Assembly: GCA_022749295.1 (NCBI GenBank)
Contig: CP062007.1
Location: 3,001,001 to 3,065,000 of the forward strand
DNA length: 64,000 nucleotides
Direction: 5' to 3'
Source: Flavobacteriaceae bacterium GSB9
GTDB lineage: Bacteria; Bacteroidota; Bacteroidia; Flavobacteriales; Flavobacteriaceae
The translations under genes and the position numbers were made by a program. Under the pieces are notes generated by a model. The model saw only the letters and a program-made list of their open reading frames with translations. It made no database searches and had not been told where the DNA came from. Positions 45,559-55,195 of the stretch are shown one piece after another (within the stretch, counting starts at the first letter, position 1; the number at the start of each line of letters is the position of its first letter).

Positions 45559-46035
45559 TTAAGAAACCTCAATCGTTCTTGCAGGTTTTTGTTTGGCTTC
45601 TTCCTTTTTGGGAAGGTGAATATTTAGAATACCTTCGTTGTAATTAGCGTTAATTTTTGCTTCGTCTACGGTTTCTGGTAGTGTAAAAATTCTTTTGAAC
45701 GAAGAGTATCCAAATTCCCTGCGTGTGTAACCTTCATCTGTACTTTCGTTATTTTCTTTGATTTCTGCTGAAATAGATAATGTGTTGTTTTCTAAATTTA
45801 TATTGAAATCAGATTTTTTAAATCCAGGCACCGCCATTTCTACTACAAAAGCATCTGCTACTTCTTTGATGTTTACTTTAGGAAGGGAAAGCCCAGTATT
45901 ATAATTTGATGAAAATAACGATGGAAATTCGCCAATTGAAAAGTCATCAAGCCAACTCGATAATGATGGAAAACCCGATAACGTTTTTTTATTTGCTAAA
46001 CCTCCATTTTTTGGTAATGTTGCTAAATTGCTCAT
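45559..46035 (-). CDS. Hsp20/alpha-crystallin small heat-shock protein
   Basis: A 158-residue chaperone started at ATG 46035 (MSNLATLPK); ATG 46059 is the alternative. The alpha-crystallin domain includes AFVVEMAVPGFKKSDFNINLENNTLSISAE and ends with the conserved GILNIHLPK. It prevents aggregation of denatured proteins. The start falls in an AT-rich leader with no visible regulatory repeat. It is a single gene. Confidence 0.9.
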   Translation of the reverse strand: MSNLATLPKNGGLANKKTLSGFPSLSSWLDDFSIGEFPSLFSSNYNTGLSLPKVNIKEVADAFVVEMAVPGFKKSDFNINLENNTLSISAEIKENNESTDEGYTRREFGYSSFKRIFTLPETVDEAKINANYNEGILNIHLPKKEEAKQKPARTIEVS

Positions 46036-46232
46036 GGTTAAAAAATTTAAGTTAAACATTTGTTTTTTAAACTGTTACATGCAAATTAAATGCCATTTGT
46101 AAAAAAATAGCTTTTGAAGGCTTTAGCAAGTGTCTTTGAGTGATATTTGTGACATTTTTTCATTTTCAACAGCACTTTTTAATGTCAAATTTTCATGTTA
46201 AAGTTTTGGTTTTGATGGGTTTGTGTCAATAA

Positions 46233-46266
46233 AAAAAGGCCCGAACAGATAAGTTCAAGCCTTTTT
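46233..46266 (-). terminator. Terminator of the FadL-type gene
   Basis: Hairpin with AAAAAGGC arms (minus strand) containing GTTC and GAAC at the tip and a T run at the end. Confidence 0.75.
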
Positions 46267-46286
46267 AAATTAAATAAGAAAGTAGG

Positions 46287-47837
46287 TTAAAGATTAAAAC
46301 TTAATGATATGGTGATGTTAGAGTTTATTCGGTCTATGTTGGCGGTATCAATTAATCCAACGTTATATAATGGAGTAGCGTAACTGCGTTCGGATCTGTC
46401 GTAAGTAATATCTAGTTTGGTATTTCCAAAATTGTAGCCTAAACCTAAAGAGTAGCCGCTTAAGTCGCCAACGGTAACCCCATCGGCATAAGGACTTTCT
46501 TCAAAACGGTAACCACCTCTAAAACTAAATTGTTCGTGTTTGTATTCGCCACCTAAGCGGTAGGTTGAGGCATCGGTAAGCACATTGGCTATGCCTTCGT
46601 TTAAATCTCTGTAGTCAACTTGGGGTTTGAATTTAGTGTTACCATAGTTTTTTCTTGAGTAGTCGAAACTAATTAAACCTTGTTGCCCAAATACATAAGC
46701 TAAACTTCCTGTGATTTTTGCAGGGGTTTGAAGTTTATACCTAGGGTAAACGTTAACAATATCTGCAATATATGTAATGTCTGAATCGGCTTCGTTAGAA
46801 TTGATATACTGCGTGGTTTCTTCTTCAATGGTGTACCAAGTTGGCGAATCGTAGGTAACGCCCAATCTAAATTCTTGACTTAGCTTCATGATACCTCCTA
46901 ATTGAAAAGAAAAGCCATTTCCTGTTGTAGAAAGCGTATTGTCGAAATTAATAAAGTTAATAAGGCCGCCGTTTGAGTTGTCTTCAAATAAAGACGTTGT
47001 GCGTTGGTAATCTATGAAATGGGAGTTTACATTTAAACCTAAATATAGATTGTCCTCATATTGAGTGGCGAAGTTAAAAGAGATTTTCCCGTTATAACCG
47101 GTTGAGGTGTAAAGGTAATCATGGAAAAAATTTCCTCCACGTACAGTGTTAGTAGCATTGTAGGTTGTATTATTGTCGTCATCTATATCAGGATCAAGTA
47201 CAAAGGCTTGATATCCTAAGAAAGCCTGTTGATGTGCAAAACCAAATACGTCACCAATATCTTGGTAGGCTTCTTCAACAAATTCATCTCCAATTAAGGA
47301 AATATCGCCTAATCTAACACCGTCGGCATATTGGTAAAAATAATTTGCAATTGAGTTAACAGGTACTATTTCAGTGTCATTGTTATCAACAATAACAAAA
47401 TCATTCGTATTTAAACCCACAGCGTTCCATTGGTTGTTGTGGTTGTTTGTTCTATCGTAAGCTACGGCTAATGTAAACTTGCGCCAAGGCGAATTGCTGT
47501 TGCGGTTAGCAAATACAAATGCGGCACCAGCTTGGCTAATGTCAAAATTAGAAATGTTTGAATTTGTTGAATTGCCAAAATATTCGGTGCTATTTTCTAT
47601 ATCCATATTGGTACCTGTGAAGGCGGCATGGCTTCTAGTAAAAACTGCTGAACCTGCGGGGTTGATGCTAACGGCGCTCATATCGCCGCCAAGGGCACCA
47701 AAAGCACCGCTAAGCGCTCTGTAACGTGCGGTTCCTTGTATTTCGTCTTGTGAATAACGTAATGCGTCGCTTATATCTTGCGCGTAAACCGTAGACATAG
47801 AGAGTAAACCTATGCAAAGTAATTTTAACTTTCTCAT
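46287..47837 (-). CDS. FadL/OmpP1-type outer-membrane transport protein
   Basis: A 516-residue outer-membrane barrel with signal peptide (VYAQ, residues 1-20). The N-terminal plug segment RYRALSGAFGALGGDMSAVSINPAGSAVF is the signature of OmpP1/FadL proteins, which let hydrophobic compounds such as fatty acids or aromatics cross the outer membrane. The protein ends in ITISLSFNL with a terminal Leu rather than Phe. It is a single gene followed by a terminator. Confidence 0.83.
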   Translation of the reverse strand: MRKLKLLCIGLLSMSTVYAQDISDALRYSQDEIQGTARYRALSGAFGALGGDMSAVSINPAGSAVFTRSHAAFTGTNMDIENSTEYFGNSTNSNISNFDISQAGAAFVFANRNSNSPWRKFTLAVAYDRTNNHNNQWNAVGLNTNDFVIVDNNDTEIVPVNSIANYFYQYADGVRLGDISLIGDEFVEEAYQDIGDVFGFAHQQAFLGYQAFVLDPDIDDDNNTTYNATNTVRGGNFFHDYLYTSTGYNGKISFNFATQYEDNLYLGLNVNSHFIDYQRTTSLFEDNSNGGLINFINFDNTLSTTGNGFSFQLGGIMKLSQEFRLGVTYDSPTWYTIEEETTQYINSNEADSDITYIADIVNVYPRYKLQTPAKITGSLAYVFGQQGLISFDYSRKNYGNTKFKPQVDYRDLNEGIANVLTDASTYRLGGEYKHEQFSFRGGYRFEESPYADGVTVGDLSGYSLGLGYNFGNTKLDITYDRSERSYATPLYNVGLIDTANIDRINSNITISLSFNL

Positions 47838-47862
47838 TTGTGTTTTTCTTTAAAATTTGGGG

Positions 47863-48996
47863 TTATCGTCTTCTTCCGCCACCTGATGATCGAGATCCAG
47901 AACTGCTTCTGCTACTTCCAGAAGATCGTGATACCGATCCGCTAGATCGAGAACCAGAACTTCTACTTGGGGAATAGCCCGAGTTTCTTGATGACGAGCT
48001 TGACCTTCTATAAGTGCCAGAATTTGAACTACTGCTGCGCGTTGGCTGTCTGTAAACCCGACTAGAGCTTCTTCTCATTGTAGATGACGATGCTCTTGAT
48101 TTTGAATTTGTTGAAGGGGTTCTTGTTACCGTGCTTCTGCGTGTAACACCAGAGTTAAATCTTGTGCCGTTAGAATTGTAGGTTCTTCGGTTAACAGTAG
48201 ACGATGAGTTTCTGTTTACACTGCTGCGTCTGGCAGTGTTATATTTAGAGTATGTTCTTCTGTTTGTATTATTAACACTACTGCGTCTGCTTGTGTTTCC
48301 AGAACGGTTATAATTTTGTGCATAGCTACCTCGTCTTGTTGCACTGTAAGCTAGGCCTCTTCGGTTATAATAACGGTTTCCGTAGTAACTGTAATTGTTG
48401 TAGCCATAATATCTACCAAATCGGTAAGGGTAACCATAGTAGTTGCCATACCAAGGATTGTAAGCCCATCCACCATAAAAACTACCATAATAGGGTGGGT
48501 AGTAAAACGGATCGTAATATCCCCAATTGTTCCAGCCCCAATAGTTGCCCCATCGGTTATATCTCCAGCTGTTCCATCCCCAACCAAAACCAGCATTCCA
48601 GCCCCAGTTGTTCCAGCCGTTATCTATGTAGTTTATGGTTACACTATTACTGTTCTGGCCCCAACCGGCATAACCTTCATAATTATTGGCTATAGTGTCG
48701 TTTTCAAAGTTATTACTTTCATAGGCATCAATATCGGTAAATATAGCATCTTCGGCATTGTAGCTGTCAGATTCAATGGCCTTTGTTCTAAAATAGTTTT
48801 TATAATAGTTGCTGTTATTTTCGTTTGGCACTTCAACAACTGCTTCTTCATATACTGTACGTCTTTCAGGATTGGCATAAATACCGTCGTCGTTCGAACC
48901 TACGTATTGGTACGAACCACAAGACACTAAGCCAAGCAGAAGCCCAAAAAGGGCCACAATTGGCATTTTCCTTTTTATGTAGTTGTTAAATTGCAT
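47863..48996 (-). CDS. Aromatic and Ser/Arg-rich low-complexity lipoprotein
   Basis: Lipoprotein (LVSC, Cys26; start ATG 48996, with an inner ATG at 48966 possible) of 377 residues. Residues about 115-210 are rich in Trp, Asn, Gly and Tyr (GWNNWGWN, WGYYDPFYYPPYYG). Residues about 215-377 are rich in Ser, Arg and Thr and end GGGRRR. No enzymatic domain is visible. The gene lies between the FadL gene and proS and I recall similar genes at this place in other Flavobacteriia. Adhesive or polymer-binding surface function is a guess. Confidence 0.6.
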   Translation of the reverse strand: MQFNNYIKRKMPIVALFGLLLGLVSCGSYQYVGSNDDGIYANPERRTVYEEAVVEVPNENNSNYYKNYFRTKAIESDSYNAEDAIFTDIDAYESNNFENDTIANNYEGYAGWGQNSNSVTINYIDNGWNNWGWNAGFGWGWNSWRYNRWGNYWGWNNWGYYDPFYYPPYYGSFYGGWAYNPWYGNYYGYPYRFGRYYGYNNYSYYGNRYYNRRGLAYSATRRGSYAQNYNRSGNTSRRSSVNNTNRRTYSKYNTARRSSVNRNSSSTVNRRTYNSNGTRFNSGVTRRSTVTRTPSTNSKSRASSSTMRRSSSRVYRQPTRSSSSNSGTYRRSSSSSRNSGYSPSRSSGSRSSGSVSRSSGSSRSSSGSRSSGGGRRR

Positions 48997-49011
48997 ATCT
49001 ATTTAATTTTA

Positions 49012-49042
49012 TTGTTGAACATAACAAAAATAGTTAGTTTTG
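49012..49042 (+). promoter_or_regulatory. proS promoter
   Basis: TTG at 49012-49014 and TAGTTTTG at 49035-49042, spaced by 20 bases, match the Bacteroidota consensus about 50 bases ahead of the proS start. Confidence 0.5.
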
Positions 49043-49094
49043 CTGAACTATTTTTTATTTAACTAAGTCACAACATTTGTGCCAAAACTTCAAT

Positions 49095-50573
49095 ATGAGT
49101 AAAAAACTTACCAGCAGAGCAAACGATTATTCGAAATGGTATAACGAATTGGTTGTTAAAGCAGACCTAGCAGAGAATTCGGCCGTTCGTGGTTGTATGG
49201 TCATTAAGCCTTATGGCTATGCCATTTGGGAAAAGATGCAGGCCGAATTGGATAGAATGTTTAAGGAAACCGGACATCAAAATGCTTATTTCCCGTTGTT
49301 TGTTCCGAAAAGTTTATTTGAAGCGGAGGAAAAAAATGCAGAAGGTTTTGCAAAAGAGTGTGCCGTTGTAACCCACTACAGATTGCAAAACGATCCCGAT
49401 AAACCCGGTAAGTTGCGTGTCGATCCAGAAGCTAAATTAGAAGAAGAGCTGGTGGTTAGGCCAACCAGTGAAGCTATTATTTGGAATACCTACAGAAACT
49501 GGATTCAATCGTATAGAGATTTACCTATTTTGGTAAACCAGTGGGCCAATGTGGTACGATGGGAAATGCGTACCCGTTTGTTTTTACGTACTGCAGAGTT
49601 TTTGTGGCAGGAAGGGCACACCGCGCATGAAACCAAAAAAGAGGCTTTGGCTGAAGCAGAGCAGATGAATAATGTATATGCCACTTTCGTGGAAAACTTT
49701 ATGGCTATTCCTGTAATACAGGGTTTAAAAACCGAAAGTGAGCGTTTTGCTGGAGCGGTCGAAACCTATTGTATTGAGGCATTGATGCAAGATGGTAAAG
49801 CCTTACAGGCTGGAACTTCACATTTCTTGGGCCAAAATTTCGCAAAGGCCTTTGATGTTAAGTTTGCCAATAAGGAAGGTAAACAGGATTATGTTTGGGC
49901 AACCTCTTGGGGGGTGTCAACCCGTTTGATGGGGGCTTTAATCATGACCCACAGTGATGACAACGGACTGGTATTGCCACCAAGTTTAGCTCCCAATCAA
50001 GTGGTTATTGTACCTATTTATAAAAGCGAAGAGGATTTAAAGGCCATTACTGAAGTGGCCAATGGTATCATGGCAGATTTAAGGGCTAAAAACATCACAA
50101 TTAAATTTGATGACAGAACAACCCACAGGCCAGGGGCAAAATTTGCTCAGCACGAATTACAAGGTGTGCCATTGCGCATTGCCATAGGACCAAAAGATTT
50201 AGCAAATGGAACCGTTGAGTTAGCGCGCCGCGATACCCTAAGTAAAGAAATTGTGGCCTTAGATGGTTTAAGCAATAAGGTAGAAGGTTTGTTAACAGAA
50301 ATACAAGAAACTTTGTTCAATAAGGCCTTAAAGTTTAGGGACGAACACATAACCAAGGTTGATACATTCGAAGAATTTAAAACCGTGCTAGAAACTAAAT
50401 CAGGTTTTATTTCTGCCCATTGGGACGGAACTACAGAAACAGAAGACAAAATAAAAGAGTTGACAAAGGCTACTATTAGGTGTATACCATTAGATAGTAA
50501 GGAAGAAGAAGGAGTTTGTGTGTATTCAGGAAACCCCTCAAAACGTAGAGTATTGTTCGCAAAGGCATACTAA
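49095..50573 (+). CDS. proS: Prolyl-tRNA synthetase
   Basis: A 492-residue class II synthetase that charges tRNA-Pro. The class II motif 2 loop ([42 protein letters not shown]) is that of the eukaryote/archaeon-like ProS found in Bacteroidota, with no editing insertion. The anticodon domain begins near residue 300 and the C-terminal zinc-like domain ends with ...[19 protein letters not shown] 49095 is preferred over TTG 49077. Confidence 0.95.
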   Translation: MSKKLTSRANDYSKWYNELVVKADLAENSAVRGCMVIKPYGYAIWEKMQAELDRMFKETGHQNAYFPLFVPKSLFEAEEKNAEGFAKECAVVTHYRLQNDPDKPGKLRVDPEAKLEEELVVRPTSEAIIWNTYRNWIQSYRDLPILVNQWANVVRWEMRTRLFLRTAEFLWQEGHTAHETKKEALAEAEQMNNVYATFVENFMAIPVIQGLKTESERFAGAVETYCIEALMQDGKALQAGTSHFLGQNFAKAFDVKFANKEGKQDYVWATSWGVSTRLMGALIMTHSDDNGLVLPPSLAPNQVVIVPIYKSEEDLKAITEVANGIMADLRAKNITIKFDDRTTHRPGAKFAQHELQGVPLRIAIGPKDLANGTVELARRDTLSKEIVALDGLSNKVEGLLTEIQETLFNKALKFRDEHITKVDTFEEFKTVLETKSGFISAHWDGTTETEDKIKELTKATIRCIPLDSKEEEGVCVYSGNPSKRRVLFAKAY

Positions 50574-50629
50574 AAAGGTCGTGTAAAAGTACCTGTTGTA
50601 AAATTTTTTCAAAAAAAATTATTTAGGTC

Positions 50630-50659
50630 TTGCAGCATTTAAAAATAGTTGTATTTTTG
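50630..50659 (+). promoter_or_regulatory. Promoter 1 of tRNA-Glu/rpsT
   Basis: TTGC at 50630 and TATTTTTG at 50652-50659, gap 19 bases: a textbook Bacteroidota promoter, with start near 50666. Confidence 0.65.
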
Positions 50660-50709
50660 CATCCGCAATGGAAACATTGTTGTTCATTAAAAAATGGTGA
50701 AAAAAAGTG

Positions 50710-50739
50710 TTGCAGGTTAAATTAAAAGTATTAAATTTG
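50710..50739 (+). promoter_or_regulatory. Promoter 2 of tRNA-Glu/rpsT
   Basis: TTGC at 50710 and TAAATTTG at 50732-50739, again with a 19-base gap. Transcription would start near 50746, about 10 bases before the tRNA. Confidence 0.7.
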
Positions 50740-50756
50740 CGCACTCAAAACAAAAT

Positions 50757-50828
50757 GGCCCGTTCGTCTATCGGCTAGGACGCCAGGTTTTCATCCTGGT
50801 AAGAGGGGTTCGATTCCCCTACGGGCTA
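50757..50828 (+). tRNA. tRNA-Glu (TTC)
   Basis: A 72-base cloverleaf with a 7-base acceptor stem (first pair G-U), the loop TTTTCAT giving anticodon TTC, and a GGTTCGATTCC T-arm. The CCA end is not encoded in full. It precedes rpsT and shares its promoters. Confidence 0.93.
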
Positions 50829-50854
50829 CAATATTTTATAAATAAAAAAGCAAA

Positions 50855-51106
50855 ATGGCAAATCATAAGTCAGCATTAAAAAGAATTAGAAGAAACGAGT
50901 CAAGACGTGTGGTTAACAAGTACCAGCACAAAACTACGCGTAATGCTATTAAAAAGTTACGTGAGTTGACTGATAAGAAAGAGGCTGAAGCTTTGTTTCC
51001 TTCTGTTGTTTCTATGTTGGATAAACTTGCTAAGAAAAATATTATACATGCTAATAAAGCCGCTAACCTTAAATCTGGTTTGGCGAAACATGTTGCTTCT
51101 TTATAG
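50855..51106 (+). CDS. rpsT: 30S ribosomal protein S20
   Basis: An 83-residue basic helical protein beginning [18 protein letters not shown], the standard S20 start. It binds 16S rRNA early in 30S assembly. The gene is 26 bases after tRNA-Glu and ends at a strong terminator. Confidence 0.95.
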   Translation: MANHKSALKRIRRNESRRVVNKYQHKTTRNAIKKLRELTDKKEAEALFPSVVSMLDKLAKKNIIHANKAANLKSGLAKHVASL

Positions 51107-51133
51107 TATAAACAAAAAAGTTTAAAATATTTG

Positions 51134-51163
51134 AAAGCTTCTCAGAAATGAGAAGCTTTTTTT
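51134..51163 (+). terminator. rpsT terminator
   Basis: Perfect AAAGCTTCTC/GAGAAGCTTT stem with a 6-base loop and seven T. Confidence 0.88.
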
Positions 51164-51218
51164 ATGCCGTTTCAAGACGCTAGGTGATTTAGTTTGTAAC
51201 CATAGCGGTACTAAAATG

Positions 51219-51995
51219 TCATTTGGAGAACACCTTAAAATTCTTATATCTTGCCGAACGTGTAAACATATGCCGCAGTCCGATGCGCCCCTCTTTAATA
51301 GAATCAATATTAGAAATGTCCCAGGAGAATAATCGGCTTTCGTTTTCACCTTTAACATAGAAGTAAAGCCATTTCTTCGTTTTAATGGCCGTTATTTTAT
51401 AGGTGATATTGGGCTTAAAAAGACCAGTATTGAAGGCATCGGGTTGAATGTCTGTACTAGTGTTAAAACTCTTGCCCTTTGGAACGGGGTAATATCGCGC
51501 TCTAACATATTCCTGTCCAGTATGGTTGTTAAAAGCGGCGTAACTAATATGTAAAAGTTTCATATGGTTAAAATAGGTTTTCATGGCTGGGATAGCTCTT
51601 TTTTCTTTCCACTTATAAATGTCTTTATTAAAGGGTTTTGCACCTGTTGCTTGAATGTATAATATGTTAACCCACTTTTGTTTTGTGTCGGTTCGGGTGT
51701 ATTCGTATTCTATTTTTATATCGCCTTTAAATGATTGTTTTGTCCAAAGTACGGCATGGCAGGCATCATCTCTTTCAATTGGGCCTGCCATGAAGTTCAA
51801 GCCTTTGTCGTTTAACTCAACTTTTGCATGTTTTCCATCCAAAAACCAATGCTTTTGCCAGTTTTTTGAGCCATAGTTGGAGTTGTCGAATTTTAGTTTC
51901 CATGTTTCAGATTGATGCAGTCTTTCAAAATTGGAATCCTGACCAAAAGCTATTGTTGAATACAAAAAAAATAATAGAATTAGAACATTATTCAT
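51219..51995 (-). CDS. DUF1961 (YesU-like) secreted protein
   Basis: A 258-residue exported protein with a signal peptide (FGQ at 19). It has DUF1961 features: the WKLKFDNSNYGSKNW region, VLWTKQSFKGDIKIEYEYTR and GRIGLRHMFTRSARYKNFKVF, in a concanavalin-type beta-sandwich. The Bacillus subtilis member YesU lies in a rhamnogalacturonan locus, so carbohydrate binding or hydrolysis is plausible. It is divergent from the PL1-T9SS gene, which suggests that the two are co-regulated. Confidence 0.75.
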   Translation of the reverse strand: MNNVLILLFFLYSTIAFGQDSNFERLHQSETWKLKFDNSNYGSKNWQKHWFLDGKHAKVELNDKGLNFMAGPIERDDACHAVLWTKQSFKGDIKIEYEYTRTDTKQKWVNILYIQATGAKPFNKDIYKWKEKRAIPAMKTYFNHMKLLHISYAAFNNHTGQEYVRARYYPVPKGKSFNTSTDIQPDAFNTGLFKPNITYKITAIKTKKWLYFYVKGENESRLFSWDISNIDSIKEGRIGLRHMFTRSARYKNFKVFSK

Positions 51996-52111
51996 TTTTT
52001 AGAAGTATAATTTATTTGTCGAGCAATTTAAAGGTTTTGGTTAGAATTAGATAAAGTCTCATAAGGTCGTAATAAAATAATTAAAACAATGTTAACTGTC
52101 CAAAAATCAAC

Positions 52112-52119
52112 TAAATTTG
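52112..52119 (+). promoter_or_regulatory. Possible -7 element of the PL1-T9SS gene
   Basis: TAAATTTG, 45 bases ahead of the start; a TTA (not TTG) stands at about the right distance upstream. Confidence 0.3.
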
Positions 52120-52163
52120 ATAGCTAACAAAAAACTAAATTTACATAACTAAGATAAACTATT

Positions 52164-53975
52164 ATGAAAAAGCTACTATTGTTAATGCTCCCGTTTGTTT
52201 TTTGTGCTTTTATTGTAAAAGAAAAGGAAAATAAACTTGAGGTTTCTTCAAACCTATCAAACAATTTTGTTGTTGATCCACCTGCTTTTCCAGGTGCTGA
52301 GGGGTTTGGAAAAATAGCCACCGGAGGTAGAGGTGGCCAAGTTATTTATGTAACCAATTTAAATGATTCCGGAACTGGAAGTTTACGCGCAGCTGTAGAA
52401 GCTTATGGTCCTAGAATAGTGGTGTTTAAGGTTTCTGGGATTATTGAATTGACCAGGGATTTAAAAATCACTAATAATAATATTACCATAGCTGGGCAAT
52501 CTGCCCCTAGCGATGGGATTTGTTTGAAAAATTATTCGGTGTCTATTGATGCCGATAATGTTATTATTCGCTTTTTAAGGTTCCGAATGGGTGACGAAGC
52601 CCAGCATGAAGGTGATGCCATAGGGGGGCGGTTTCACAATAGAATAATTATAGACCATTGTTCTATGAGTTGGTCAACAGACGAGTGTGTGTCATTTTAC
52701 AATAACGAAAACACTTCGGTACAATGGTGTATTATAGCAGAAAGCCTTCGAAATTCAGTTCACGAAAAAGGCAGACATGGCTATGGTGGTATTTGGGGTG
52801 GCAAAAACGCTTCGTTTCACCATAATTTATTAGCACATCACGATAGTAGAAACGCAAGGCTTGGTGAGTATGCCGGTTCGGCTTTTGCACTTACCGATTT
52901 GGTTGATATTAGAAACAACGTAATTTATAACTGGGGAAATAATAGTGCTTACGGTGGTGAGGCTATGAATGTTAATATGATTAACAATTATTACAAACCC
53001 GGGCCAGCAACCATGGCTAATAATGGATATTCAAAGCAAGGAAGAATTATGTCTATTGATAAAAACAAAGTAAAGGGGACTGCGGTTTATGATACGTGGG
53101 GCAAGTTTTATATCAATGGAAATTATGTAGATGGTCATGCCAATTCTACAAACGATAATTGGGCTTATGGTGTTTATAATCAATATCACGGTTCGTATTA
53201 TTCATATTCAGGCACTTGTAAGGACATTAATGGCAACACCATAACTTGTGAGTATTCTATACCCGTTACAGAATCCGATAAAGCAGCGATGAAGTTAGAT
53301 ACGCCATTAGATATTCAGGGTAATGTAACTACACATTCGGCAACCGAGGCTTATAATAAGGTTCTGGCATTTGGTGGTGCTTCGTTGGTTCGTGATGCTA
53401 TAGATGAGCGCATAGTTAACGAAACAGAAAATGGAACTTTTACCTATAATGGCTCGAATGGCAGTGCCAATGGTATTATTGATACGCAGGCTGATGTTAA
53501 CGGATGGCCAACATATAATTCAACAACGGCACCAGTTGATTCTGATAATGATGGTATGCCTGACGACTGGGAAGATGCTAACGGGCTTGACAAAAACAAT
53601 GCTTCAGATGGAGCATCTACTTCTCTAGATGGAGCTTACACCAATGTAGAAGTGTATTTAAATAGTTTAGTAGAAGATATTATAAGCAGTCAAAATGAAG
53701 GTGCTTTATCGGTTCAAGACTATGTTATTGATAATTCTTCGGTAAAAATATATCCAGTACCATTCAAAGATGCTTTTAATGTTGATCTTGTTGCAGTAGG
53801 AATTATAAAGCACATTGCTGTATTCAATATGTTGGGAAAACAGGTGTTCTCTGTAAACAAAAACGAAATTGTTAACAACACGGCTAAAGTGAACCTCAAA
53901 AGGGGTTCTGGAGTTTATGTGTTGAAGGTAGTTACCGAAAAAGGGGTGGTTAACAAAACGATTATAAAAAAATAG
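52164..53975 (+). CDS. PL1 pectate lyase with type IX sorting domain
   Basis: A 603-residue secreted beta-helix lyase. The PL1 domain (about residues 45-430) opens FPGAEGFGKIATGGRGGQVIYVTNLNDSG and has ITIAGQSAPSDGICL; a calcium-type SDNDGMPDDWEDANGLD motif follows. The last 80 residues (VKIYPVPFKDAFNV to VYVLKVVTEKGVVNKTIIKK) are a type IX secretion sorting domain, so the enzyme is exported to the cell surface or medium. It is divergent from DUF1961. It differs from the PL1 protein at 10125 by the extra sorting domain and a lower identity in the core. Confidence 0.9.
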   Translation: MKKLLLLMLPFVFCAFIVKEKENKLEVSSNLSNNFVVDPPAFPGAEGFGKIATGGRGGQVIYVTNLNDSGTGSLRAAVEAYGPRIVVFKVSGIIELTRDLKITNNNITIAGQSAPSDGICLKNYSVSIDADNVIIRFLRFRMGDEAQHEGDAIGGRFHNRIIIDHCSMSWSTDECVSFYNNENTSVQWCIIAESLRNSVHEKGRHGYGGIWGGKNASFHHNLLAHHDSRNARLGEYAGSAFALTDLVDIRNNVIYNWGNNSAYGGEAMNVNMINNYYKPGPATMANNGYSKQGRIMSIDKNKVKGTAVYDTWGKFYINGNYVDGHANSTNDNWAYGVYNQYHGSYYSYSGTCKDINGNTITCEYSIPVTESDKAAMKLDTPLDIQGNVTTHSATEAYNKVLAFGGASLVRDAIDERIVNETENGTFTYNGSNGSANGIIDTQADVNGWPTYNSTTAPVDSDNDGMPDDWEDANGLDKNNASDGASTSLDGAYTNVEVYLNSLVEDIISSQNEGALSVQDYVIDNSSVKIYPVPFKDAFNVDLVAVGIIKHIAVFNMLGKQVFSVNKNEIVNNTAKVNLKRGSGVYVLKVVTEKGVVNKTIIKK

Positions 53976-53998
53976 CAAGTTAAAGCAAACTAAATATC

Positions 53999-54041
53999 AA
54001 AGCCTTTCGGAAAATTAAATTCTGAAAGGCTTTTGTTTTTT
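53999..54041 (+). terminator. Terminator of the PL1-T9SS gene
   Basis: AAAGCCTTTCGGAA pairs with TTCTGAAAGGCTTT, followed by TTGTTTTTTT. Confidence 0.85.
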
Positions 54042-54063
54042 TAGGAGATAATTTTCACCCGTT

Positions 54064-55113
54064 TTAGTCTTCAGCGTTAAAAAACACTTTGTAATAATGC
54101 ATTTTTTTGTCCTCGTCGTAACCGCGCTCCAAATATTCGGTTGAGGCATCGGGAGCATCAATGTCCAATTTTATTTGAATGTGGGTATCTAGTTTTATGT
54201 CAGTTTTTATTTTTCGTTTCTCTTTATTTACGACAGCTTCGGCAACGTCAAACTGATTTCTGATGACTAGGTTTTGTTCGCCCTCAAACTCTTTTTTAAA
54301 GCTGTCAAACTCTTTTTTGTGTTTGTCTTCTTCAAACAGTTCGTCTTTAAAACGCTCGATGTTCACCACTTCGTTTTCCTTAAAGAAATCGATGGTTTTG
54401 GTTAAAAACGTGTTTCTTTCTTTGACGCCATAGGTGGTTTTTATAATTTCGGTTGAAAAATCTTTACATAATTCAATATACTGCTGGGTATGGTTGTTGG
54501 CATCGTCGGCATACTTGATGTTTAAAAAATGATTGAGCCAATATTGCGTGTCGTAACTGTTATTGTCAACGCTAAAAACAATAGGGCCTTCGGTGTCGTT
54601 TTGGTTAAGAATGAGGCAGCCTTTATCTACTTTTTTTGAGCTAATCCCTTTCTGTACCAATACATCATAACTATTGTTTTCTAAATAGGTTTGAAAAAAG
54701 TTTACTTTATTTTCAATTTTAAAAATTCCCAAGGCATTGGTGCTTATATCGTTAAACTCAATACCTTCAAACATAACAACCAACACATCTCCAGTTTTAA
54801 TGTTAGCTGAATTGGATTGTTCGTATAAGTGCATAACGATGTGTTTTGAAACGTCTATAAAATCATCGTCTTCCCCTAATATTTGATTGGCATAGCTGTT
54901 AATTTCATTCAGGGCAATATTGGCATGGTGGTTAAATCGGTAGCTTTGTACCACGCTAGCAAATGGCCGCAATAAAAAAGGAAGCATTAAATCGTAGCTG
55001 GCCTCGTCGAATTCCACCAATTTTTCCGAAAAGGCGTTTTTTGTGTCGTTGAATTTGTTTCCAACTTTATGAATTATAAATTTTGAAATAGATGCATTTT
55101 TTCTAGAAATCAT
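54064..55113 (-). CDS. NdpA/YejK-type nucleoid-associated protein
   Basis: A 349-residue protein of the 37-kDa nucleoid-associated family. Family features include the N-terminal SISKFIIHKVGNK and, in the middle, GCLILNQNDTEGPIV and KTIDFFKENEV. Escherichia coli YejK associates with the nucleoid and with topoisomerase IV. The gene has no operon partner; a terminator for the next gene lies between the two. Confidence 0.82.
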   Translation of the reverse strand: MISRKNASISKFIIHKVGNKFNDTKNAFSEKLVEFDEASYDLMLPFLLRPFASVVQSYRFNHHANIALNEINSYANQILGEDDDFIDVSKHIVMHLYEQSNSANIKTGDVLVVMFEGIEFNDISTNALGIFKIENKVNFFQTYLENNSYDVLVQKGISSKKVDKGCLILNQNDTEGPIVFSVDNNSYDTQYWLNHFLNIKYADDANNHTQQYIELCKDFSTEIIKTTYGVKERNTFLTKTIDFFKENEVVNIERFKDELFEEDKHKKEFDSFKKEFEGEQNLVIRNQFDVAEAVVNKEKRKIKTDIKLDTHIQIKLDIDAPDASTEYLERGYDEDKKMHYYKVFFNAED

Positions 55114-55162
55114 ATCTTAAGAATTAGTGTTGCAATAGTACTAATTTCAAAAGTAAAAAGTG

Positions 55163-55195
55163 AAAAAAAAGCACCAAAGCATTACACTTTGGTGC
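55163..55195 (-). terminator. Terminator downstream of the propeller lipoprotein
   Basis: Perfect GCACCAAAG/CTTTGGTGC stem (55171-55179 with 55187-55195), followed on the minus strand by eight T. It lies 250 bases past the stop. Confidence 0.75.
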
